A DNA stretch of 64,000 nucleotides from Caldilineaceae bacterium (lineage in GTDB: Bacteria > Chloroflexota > Anaerolineae > Caldilineales > Caldilineaceae): positions 1-64,000 of the forward strand of contig JAHBVF010000009.1 in assembly GCA_019637685.1 (NCBI GenBank), given 5' to 3'. This document shows positions 25,868-32,988 of this stretch, one piece after another; the stretch's first letter is position 1, and every line of letters starts with the position of its first letter. Both the position numbers and the translations under genes were made by a program. The notes under the pieces are model-generated. The model was given only the letters and a program-made list of their open reading frames with translations, was not told the origin of the DNA and did no database searches.

Positions 25868-25900
25868 GGGAATCTCTGCGCGAAGTGCGCAGAGATTCCC
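25868..25900 (+). other. Perfect hairpin in the leader of the peptidase gene
   Basis: GGGAATCTCTGCGC (25868-25881) pairs with 25887-25900, 5-nt loop, 14-bp perfect stem. No T tract follows. It is 25 bp ahead of the peptidase start and could limit or stabilise the transcript. Confidence 0.65.
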
Positions 25901-25925
25901 TGGAGTTTGAGAAAGGAGCCGCCCC

Positions 25926-28900
25926 ATGGCTGAGGAATTGGACGCGCTGGCAGCTATTGGCCCACTCACAGGCCAGATTCGACTGGGGGAATCCCTGCCT
26001 TCGGGCGCTCGCATTCGTCTGCGCAGCCGTGTGACCGGCCAGCCTTTGCCCGACAGCAGCGCTGAAATCGGGCCGAATGGACTTTTCCGTCTGGAGTATG
26101 ACGAGGCTTTTGATCGGGATAGTGTGGTGGTGGAAGTGGTGGATCGGCTGGGCAATCTCTTGGCCGACGCAGCCGCCTTCCCCCACAACAACCCGGACCA
26201 GCCATACATTTTCACAGTGGATGGCCTGCGCCCCATCGAAAAAGGCGAAGGATACGAAATCCCGACCACACCCCCCCACGCCGAAGTCTACTGGCGCACA
26301 AAATTCCCGCTGCCACACGAACAGTTGACCCGGTCCCAGGACGCGCTGGAACGGCTGCGCACTGTCTGGGACAGCGACAACCGGGGCGATGCAATGGACG
26401 GAAGGGTGGCTTATCCCTGGCAATTGCAGATCAACCCAACCACCAGTCTTCCCACAGTTGTCCGCGCCCAGTTGCCCATCCGTCTGCCCCCCACAGGCGC
26501 TGTCGAAGCAGTGCGAGAGAACCTCTCGCAAGGCGATTTGTCCCAGGCGATCTTTGGCATTGATCTGGGCGCTCGCTTTGATGAGACCTTTCGCGCCCAG
26601 GTCCCCGTTCATCTGGCGTCGGGCAGCGAAGGCAGAGGATTGGAGCAGAACAGCCACCTGATCTGGCGGCAAATCTATTCCGGCCCGGATGGCACACTCT
26701 ATCCTGTGCTGGGCGGTGGCTTTCGGGTGCATGGCCGCACCAATGCAGTGGATGTGGCTATCACCAACAGCTTCTATCCTCTCACAGAAGTCACACTGGA
26801 CCTGCACGTCAAACTGACCGATGAGGAAATTCTGGAGCAGGCATTGGCCGCGCTCCTGGCTATGCCGGAAATTGAGGACAGAGCGTCGATCCTCACCGAA
26901 CTGTGGAGACGCGTCCAGCCGCGGCAGGGGCCTTTGGCATTCCTCAACCGCCTGCGTCCCCTGTTGCACTGGTTGGGGCTGGCCCGGAGCCGCCAGGTCC
27001 CGGTGCAGGTGATGCGGGACAAATACTATTTGCCCACTGGGCGCGATTTGCCCAACGGCGAAGGGGACGAAGCCTATTCGCTGGCAATCATCCCCGTGGC
27101 TGGGCAATACCATCTGGCGGCCCGGGTGCGCCTGATGAAGGAGGGATGGGATGTCTGGTATGTGGATGTGGATGTGCAGTCGGGGGTTGTGGTAGGCAGG
27201 CCCTGGCAACCCACCAGCCACGCCCCCTTCTACGCCACATCTCAGAACGCGGCAGAAGGCCCCCCGCCTCAGGGAGATTTCCCGATCAACGCCTTCGGGT
27301 TTCCCGCCGAACCTGCCCCCCCTTTGCTGGACCTGCCCGCGGCTGGCGCTGTGGACGACAGAGAACGTGCCACAGTCGCCGTCCATAGCCAGCGATTGTA
27401 TGATCATTTGTGCCACACCTGTGGTGCGAAAGCAGAGTTGGAGGCTCACGTCCAGGCGGGCTATCGTATAAAAGTCGTGTTGGAGGCAGAAGGCCGTACC
27501 CAGTTCAACTATGCCCACTTTCTCCCTTCCAAAGAAGTCCGCTTTCAGCAGGGCAGCGACGTGGGCATTCTGCTCGACATAGCGGGCAATCAGCGGCATC
27601 TCTTCCACCCGGCGCGGGACCCGGAAGTGATTATGCACGAGATGACCCACGCATTCTTCTGGCTGATTAACCGGGATCCGTGGGAAGAGCAGAATGTGGT
27701 CAGCCCCTTTGGACGAGCGCTGCACGAAGGCTACGCCATCTATCTGGCCCGGTCGGTGGCAGCCGGCGACGACGCGGCAGAAAACGACAAACCCTGGGCA
27801 CGGGGTATGTACAGGGAAGAATGGGGTGACCGCTGGCGACTGTTGCGCAGCCAACGAAAAGCGGGCGCGGATTTTCTGCGTATGCCCAATCAATACCCGG
27901 GCCACCGCTTTGCTCTGGGTTTTGAGAACATTGAACTGGAGGATTACGACATCGGAATGATTTGGGCCAGAGCGCTGTGGGATTTGCGTCAATTGCTTGG
28001 CCCGGCAGAGACAGACTTTCTGGTTGTTCAGGGCTATCCCTATCTGCACGGTTCTATTGCCAATTTTGAAACAGCCGCGCAAGGGCTGATTGAGGCCGAT
28101 ATCCGGGGCGAGCAGTTCAATGCGGAAGCCGCGGTAAAGCCAATTTTCAGCACCCGGGGGCTGATGAGCAGCACAGGCACCTTTGGCTTTGCCCAGAGTG
28201 GAGGGGGCGCGTTGATCGCGGCCACGGATCTGGGCATCCAACTGCGGACGGCAGGTGGTTGGGTTGCCGACACAACGCCAGGCATCGACGCAATTGCCGG
28301 GGTGGCCTCACTGGCCGCGGGTGATGGTCGTCTCTATGTCGTGGCTGTGCCTCCCCGTGCCGCCCAAATCACCAGCCTGCCCCCGTGGCGAACGGGTCTT
28401 TATCAGCGAGAGAACAATCAGTGGACTGAAATCGGCGCGCCAGACCACACGGCTCTTGGGGTCTATGCCTTGCCCACCGCCAGTGGAAACCGGCTATTTA
28501 TTGCGACAACCGGAGGCGTTTATTGGATTGAGAATGGCAGTCCCGCACGTCTGGGCAACACCCAGGATGAGCATCCCGTCCACGATCTGCTGGTCTGGAA
28601 CGGACCGGGAAGTCCATCGCGCCTGTTGATGGCCGCGCGTTCGGACAAGGTGGCTGCTGTCGATTTGGACAGTGTGCCGCCGGGAAATCCCGGTGCGGCT
28701 GTCTGGAACTCCCTGCCTGTGGGCGATCAACTGCGTGTCGCGGCCTTGGCCGTGCGCCAAAAAAGTATAGCTGGGGCTGTCGCAGAGGAGGAACTCTATG
28801 TCGGCACAGTGGATGGGGGAATCTGGCGTTATGGAGCAAACGACGAGTTTCACCCCACCAATCTGACGGCTCAACCCGACGCGGCGATATTGGCACTCAC

Positions 28901-29408
28901 CGCCCGCGAGGCGCGGCTGGTCTGGTCTACACCAGAGGGAGTGGGGTGGAGCACTGACGGAGAGACAGCCATGCGCCTGGCCTTGCCTTGCCCATCCGCA
29001 CTGGTGGTCAGTCTCCATCTGCAGGCAGATGGCATTCTTTTCGCCGGAACATTCGCGCACGGCATCTGGCGGGTGAATCTCAACGAGGCGGTTCCCGCGT
29101 GGCACGCGGAGCGGCTCCCGGCGTCCCAGGCCCAGCAGCAGATTCCCCCATCAGAGCAGAAGCTGCTCAGCTACTTTCACGCCCAGCCCAGCCCCACCGC
29201 ACAATTGGTGATACAGGGCGATGTGGCTGTTCGTCGGGTGTCGCAGCCGGGCTTTCCTCTGGCCCTGCGCCAGCCCGATGCCAACCAGCAATATGTGATT
29301 GAGCAGGGCTGGGTGATTCTGCTGGTCAGCAATCCCACGGCCACGCCTCTGCGTGTAACCGCTGCCGCGGATGACAACGGCAACATCCGGGTGACAGCGA
29401 CTGTGTGA
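25926..29408 (+). CDS. Large HExxH metallopeptidase with C-terminal beta propeller
   Basis: 1160 residues, no signal peptide. The N-terminus (about 15-80) looks like an Ig-like domain (GQIRLGESLPSGARIRLRSRVTG). A middle region of mixed sheets (about 100-560) leads to a gluzincin active site: EVIMHEMTHAFFWL with zinc ligands His 572 and His 576 and catalytic Glu 573, and a third ligand in ALHEGYAIYLA (Glu 601), as in thermolysin/fungalysin-like peptidases. From about 750 on, repeated segments (ATTGGVYWIENG, VGTVDGGIWRYGAN, AGTFAHGIWRVN) suggest a propeller resembling the one in the TIR gene. ATG 25926 has AAAGGAG. No signal peptide, so it may act in the cytoplasm, unusual for this fold. It follows the TIR gene on the same strand. 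Confidence 0.75.
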   Translation: MAEELDALAAIGPLTGQIRLGESLPSGARIRLRSRVTGQPLPDSSAEIGPNGLFRLEYDEAFDRDSVVVEVVDRLGNLLADAAAFPHNNPDQPYIFTVDGLRPIEKGEGYEIPTTPPHAEVYWRTKFPLPHEQLTRSQDALERLRTVWDSDNRGDAMDGRVAYPWQLQINPTTSLPTVVRAQLPIRLPPTGAVEAVRENLSQGDLSQAIFGIDLGARFDETFRAQVPVHLASGSEGRGLEQNSHLIWRQIYSGPDGTLYPVLGGGFRVHGRTNAVDVAITNSFYPLTEVTLDLHVKLTDEEILEQALAALLAMPEIEDRASILTELWRRVQPRQGPLAFLNRLRPLLHWLGLARSRQVPVQVMRDKYYLPTGRDLPNGEGDEAYSLAIIPVAGQYHLAARVRLMKEGWDVWYVDVDVQSGVVVGRPWQPTSHAPFYATSQNAAEGPPPQGDFPINAFGFPAEPAPPLLDLPAAGAVDDRERATVAVHSQRLYDHLCHTCGAKAELEAHVQAGYRIKVVLEAEGRTQFNYAHFLPSKEVRFQQGSDVGILLDIAGNQRHLFHPARDPEVIMHEMTHAFFWLINRDPWEEQNVVSPFGRALHEGYAIYLARSVAAGDDAAENDKPWARGMYREEWGDRWRLLRSQRKAGADFLRMPNQYPGHRFALGFENIELEDYDIGMIWARALWDLRQLLGPAETDFLVVQGYPYLHGSIANFETAAQGLIEADIRGEQFNAEAAVKPIFSTRGLMSSTGTFGFAQSGGGALIAATDLGIQLRTAGGWVADTTPGIDAIAGVASLAAGDGRLYVVAVPPRAAQITSLPPWRTGLYQRENNQWTEIGAPDHTALGVYALPTASGNRLFIATTGGVYWIENGSPARLGNTQDEHPVHDLLVWNGPGSPSRLLMAARSDKVAAVDLDSVPPGNPGAAVWNSLPVGDQLRVAALAVRQKSIAGAVAEEELYVGTVDGGIWRYGANDEFHPTNLTAQPDAAILALTAREARLVWSTPEGVGWSTDGETAMRLALPCPSALVVSLHLQADGILFAGTFAHGIWRVNLNEAVPAWHAERLPASQAQQQIPPSEQKLLSYFHAQPSPTAQLVIQGDVAVRRVSQPGFPLALRQPDANQQYVIEQGWVILLVSNPTATPLRVTAAADDNGNIRVTATV

Positions 29409-29445
29409 TGCAGCGTTTGATGAGACCTAAGGAGAAGATGGCGCG

Positions 29446-30447
29446 ATGAAACGACTTCTGATGGCCGCGGCCGTGGCTGTTCAAATGGCACTTTTTCTAC
29501 TGCTGAGCGTGGAACCCGGGCTGGCGGGCAGCGATTGTGCCACGACCCATCGGGTGCTGTCAGGCGAAACCCTGTCCGGGATTGCAGCCCAATACGGCGT
29601 AACGATCCCGGACCTGGCGGAGCGCAACGGCATTGCCAATCCCAATCTGATTCGGGTCGGCCAGGAATTGTGCGTGCCGATCCCTGTGCTGCCCGCCAAC
29701 AAGACCGCCGCGGCCCAGGCTGGCATCAATTTAGTGGCCGAATTCCGTCTGACAGACGAGACACCCGCGGCAGAGCCGTCGAACGAGTGGCTGCTTATGC
29801 ACGCCCAGCCATTGGGCCTGCGTTATCCAATGGCGCTGGTGCCTGGCACAAAAGAGGATGTGCCTCTCTCCATCTTGCAGACTGGCCTCCAAGTGCGCGA
29901 CAGCAGCGCGGCAGGTACGCCGGTCCTGTGGCTGATCCCGAATGTCCCCAACCTGACAGATCGGCTCTCCCCCACCTATACCCTGGCATTGATTGGCAAT
30001 CCAGCGCCTTTGCTGGCTCTGCAATTTGGCCTGACACCCACACAGACAATCACCGACCTGCTGACGGTCAGCGATCACACAGGGGGCGGCTTTGGCAGCA
30101 GCGGCTGCCGGGTTATTCGGAATCCGGTTTCTGTGCTGGGGCGATCTTCCGCGGCTGAGGTGCAGATGCGGGTAGAATTGGGCGCGGGCAGCGGCGCGTA
30201 CATTGGCTATACAGTAACCGATCTGGCCTATTGGTCCAGCCCGGTAACCTTGCACGCCTGTGATGTGGATGTGGCACTGGCACTTCAGGCGGGTCAAGCG
30301 AGCGATGGCTACCAATTGCTGCTTGCCATGCCCCGTTCCACAGGCGGCCCGACGGTGGGCGAAGGCGTCGACGCGGATTGTGATGATTGGGAAGGCATTG
30401 GCGGCCTTTTTACGATTCTGCGGGTAATTTGGGGATGCCCTGAGTAA
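29446..30447 (+). CDS. Secreted LysM domain protein
   Basis: 333 residues. Signal peptide at 1-27 (MKRLLMAAAVAVQMALFLLLSVEPGLAG). One LysM domain at about 34-78 (THRVLSGETLSGIAAQYGVTIPDLAERNGIANPNLIRVGQELCVPI) is predicted to bind peptidoglycan or a related glycan. The rest (about 95-333) contains a segment LQVRDSSAAGTPVLWLI, resembling SH3-like sheets, and a conserved-Cys pair region near the C-terminus; no catalytic domain is recognised. It starts 37 bp after the peptidase gene with AAGGAG upstream, so the TIR, peptidase and LysM genes may form a transcription unit. Confidence 0.78.
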   Translation: MKRLLMAAAVAVQMALFLLLSVEPGLAGSDCATTHRVLSGETLSGIAAQYGVTIPDLAERNGIANPNLIRVGQELCVPIPVLPANKTAAAQAGINLVAEFRLTDETPAAEPSNEWLLMHAQPLGLRYPMALVPGTKEDVPLSILQTGLQVRDSSAAGTPVLWLIPNVPNLTDRLSPTYTLALIGNPAPLLALQFGLTPTQTITDLLTVSDHTGGGFGSSGCRVIRNPVSVLGRSSAAEVQMRVELGAGSGAYIGYTVTDLAYWSSPVTLHACDVDVALALQAGQASDGYQLLLAMPRSTGGPTVGEGVDADCDDWEGIGGLFTILRVIWGCPE

Positions 30448-30576
30448 GCCAGAAGGCGAATGTCGGGCGAGCACCTGTCCATCTGCCGGTTTCCCTGAAA
30501 TGCAAAACCGCATTAGAATAGTGGGGCGTGTGCAGATTATTTCTGTCCTTCTTACACCCATAGGAGCACCCCCCCC

Positions 30577-31965
30577 ATGTCCACACCCATCCGCATTAGT
30601 GTTATTGGCGCAGGCAGCGCTCAGTTTTCGCTTGGCCTGGTCAAGGATATCTGCCTCACCGCGTCCCTTTCCGGCAGCCTCATCAACTTTATGGACATCA
30701 ATCCAGAGCGTCTGGATATGATCCACAAATTGGGCCAGCGCTATGCCAAAGAACTGGGCACAGACCTGCGTTTTGAATCCACCACCGATCTGCGGGAGAG
30801 CCTGCAGGACGCTGATTTTGTCATCAATACTGCTTCGGCCAGCCCCCACGGCAAACAGGCCGACAGCCGGGAAGTGGCCGCCCAATATGGCTATTATCAC
30901 GGCGGCGGCGTTGGCACGGGCGGCTTTGCCAACCTGGACCTGATGTTGGGCGTGGCCCGCACAATGGAGGAAATCTGCCCGGACGCCTGGCTGATTCAAT
31001 CGGGCAATCCGGTCTATCAGGGCTGTACACTGATGACGAGGGAGACAAGCATCAAAGTCTGCGGCCTGTGCCACGGCCACTACGGCGTCTATGGCATTGC
31101 CCGGGTGCTGGGGCTGACCGACGAGAGCAAAATCACCTGGCAGGCGCCGGGACTGAACCACAACATCTGGCTCACCCATTTCTTCTACGACGGCCAGGAA
31201 GCCTATCCGCTGCTGGACGAGTGGATTGAGAGAGAGGGCGAGAAATACTGGAACAACCACATCGCCGAGCGCACCCACGACATTCAGATGAGCCGGGGCA
31301 CAATTCATCAGTATCGGATGTTCGGCCTGATGCCCATCGGCGACACACCCCGGCAGGTCGGTTGGTGGTATCACACAGATATCGAGACAAAAATGCACTG
31401 GTTCGGCCAGCCCTGGGGCGGCCCGGACACCCATCTGGCCCGGCCTCTCTTTGTGAAGAATCTGGAAAAACGCATCGAAGAGATGACCCGCCTGGCCAAC
31501 GATCCCAAAGCCAGTCTGGTGGAATCTTTGGGCGGCGAGAAGACCCGCGAGCAGCAGGTCCCCATCATCGACGGGCTGGTCAACGACAACGAAGGCCAGT
31601 TCCAGGTGAATGTGCCCAACTACGGCGCGCTGGCCGGCGTGCCCGATGATGTGGTGGTGGAAGTGCCCGCGGTTGTCAACAAAAAGGGCATCCAGCCCCT
31701 GCGGGTGGAACCCCTGCCCGAAAAAATTATGTACACCCAAATCCTGCCCGAATGGCTGGAAATGGAGCGCAATCTGCTGGCCTATCACACGGGCGACCGC
31801 TCGCTCCTGCTCTGGGAAGCGCTGCAGGCAGGCCAGACCAACTCCTACGATCAGGCCGTGGCCGCTTTTGAGGGCCTGATGGGGATGGCAGGCAATGAGA
31901 CGTCCAACGACTACTATCAGTGGGAGACGGGCCAGGAAATGCTCTTGGAAAAGGTCAAAAAGTAG
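30577..31965 (+). CDS. Glycoside hydrolase family 4 (alpha-galacturonidase/alpha-galactosidase-like)
   Basis: 462 residues. GH4 enzymes use NAD and a divalent metal for redox-type hydrolysis of alpha- or beta-glycosides, often uronides. Here the Rossmann start ISVIGAGSAQFSLGLVKDI (6-24) is followed by MDINPERLDMI, QSGNPVYQG, and the metal-binding GLCHGHYGVYG (Cys-His). The His-Gly-His variant resembles the galacturonidase (LplD-like) branch more than MelA (CHSVQ). It starts with AGGAG ten bases upstream of ATG. Context with uxaC and a fructuronate-reductase-like gene supports release of a uronic acid. The substrate is inference. Confidence 0.8.
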   Translation: MSTPIRISVIGAGSAQFSLGLVKDICLTASLSGSLINFMDINPERLDMIHKLGQRYAKELGTDLRFESTTDLRESLQDADFVINTASASPHGKQADSREVAAQYGYYHGGGVGTGGFANLDLMLGVARTMEEICPDAWLIQSGNPVYQGCTLMTRETSIKVCGLCHGHYGVYGIARVLGLTDESKITWQAPGLNHNIWLTHFFYDGQEAYPLLDEWIEREGEKYWNNHIAERTHDIQMSRGTIHQYRMFGLMPIGDTPRQVGWWYHTDIETKMHWFGQPWGGPDTHLARPLFVKNLEKRIEEMTRLANDPKASLVESLGGEKTREQQVPIIDGLVNDNEGQFQVNVPNYGALAGVPDDVVVEVPAVVNKKGIQPLRVEPLPEKIMYTQILPEWLEMERNLLAYHTGDRSLLLWEALQAGQTNSYDQAVAAFEGLMGMAGNETSNDYYQWETGQEMLLEKVKK

Positions 31966-32071
31966 GCAAAGGCGGCGGGGCAGGGAGTGACGGACAGCTA
32001 TCGTCCCCCTGCCTCGCCATCAACTATGGACAGGGATATGGACAGAGAATTGCGGAAAGAGGCGGACAGAA

Positions 32072-32902
32072 ATGGATGATTTTGCAGCTATCCCCGTGGG
32101 CCACATCGACGACGCACACTCAATGGAGCGGGTGATTGTCGCGCTGCGGGAACTCCACGGCCCGTCCTACGACTTCGCCCTGCGTCGCTGGCACGGAATG
32201 ATTGCCTTCGGTTCGTCGCCGGGACGGACGCGCTACTTCTTTGTGGTGAAAGCGGACCAGACCTGCCAGGTTTGGGGAAACCTGGCAGGTCTTCCCAGCC
32301 CACTCTGGCCGGGGGACGTTTTCTGTGTCAACGCAGGCGACGAACCGATTCGGGTAGAGGGGGATGGGGTGGCTTTTGAGGTGACGACGGAAGCCACAGA
32401 CTATCCCGCGCCCCGGATTGTCCACCTGCGGGATTTGACCGACAAACCCGGCGGCTGCGCGGCCTATTCCGGCGCGTTTCGCCGCGAAGCCCTGCCCCCG
32501 GCGCGTCCTGCGCCGGGTTCTGCGGACCAGCGGGGCATCAACCGGGTCAACGAACACACGCTGGACATGCGCTTCGACCGCGACCCGCCGCCCATTCGCC
32601 ATTGCCACGGGCCGGTAGAGATCGGCGGGGGCAAGCAGATCAATCACTCGGAGACAGCGATTCTACTGCCCCGTTCTGCCTACGGCCTGCCCCAAGTGGA
32701 CGGGACGGACGAGGGCCATATTGTCATCTATCCCCGGCCCCTGGAAGCGCCGGGAGAACAGATAACGATTCCCGTACGTCCTGGCTCGGTGATCGTCACC
32801 CCGGCCGGCAGCGAGCAGGTGATGGGCCACGCCTTTGAAAATGCCTTTGCCATGCTGATTGCTATCCCCGGCTTCGTAGCGCCCTATCACCTGTTGACCT
32901 GA
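32072..32902 (+). CDS. Cupin-like protein of unknown function
   Basis: 276 residues, containing two sheet-like cupin halves. A His-rich C-terminal half, IRHCHGPVEIGGGKQINHSETAILL, resembles the metal-binding cupin motif, and VRPGSVIVTPAGSEQVMGHAF fits the second cupin block. Residues 63-74 (QTCQVWGNLAGL) are encoded by a palindromic repeat (32259-32292), which may be an acquired insertion. A ribosome site GAGGCGG lies upstream of ATG 32072. It follows the GH4 gene on the same strand and might be a sugar or uronate isomerase or binding protein; function unproven. Confidence 0.55.
   Translation: MDDFAAIPVGHIDDAHSMERVIVALRELHGPSYDFALRRWHGMIAFGSSPGRTRYFFVVKADQTCQVWGNLAGLPSPLWPGDVFCVNAGDEPIRVEGDGVAFEVTTEATDYPAPRIVHLRDLTDKPGGCAAYSGAFRREALPPARPAPGSADQRGINRVNEHTLDMRFDRDPPPIRHCHGPVEIGGGKQINHSETAILLPRSAYGLPQVDGTDEGHIVIYPRPLEAPGEQITIPVRPGSVIVTPAGSEQVMGHAFENAFAMLIAIPGFVAPYHLLT
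32259..32292. repeat. Palindromic repeat, ACCTGCCAG family, copy 2, inside coding sequence
   Basis: A perfect 15-bp stem (32259-32273 with 32278-32292), loop GGGG. The core AGACCTGCCAGGTTT matches the intergenic copy at 22800-22838. It sits inside the cupin-like gene in an open frame and would form a stable hairpin in the mRNA. Confidence 0.85.
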
Positions 32903-32904
32903 AA

Positions 32905-32988
32905 ATAGCTACTGATGAACGCGGATAAACGCAGACAGAATCCGCGGAATCTGCCTCATCAGCGTTCTCTTATCTGAGGATTTCCCCA
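32905..32988. repeat. Short dispersed inverted repeat before the permease gene
   Basis: GAACGCTGATGAGGCAGATTCCGCGGAAT-like arms pair around TCCGCGGA: TGATGAACGCGG with the GAGAACGCTGATGAG side. It belongs to the GACGCTGATAAACGC repeat family A (6944, 13228). Confidence 0.6.
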
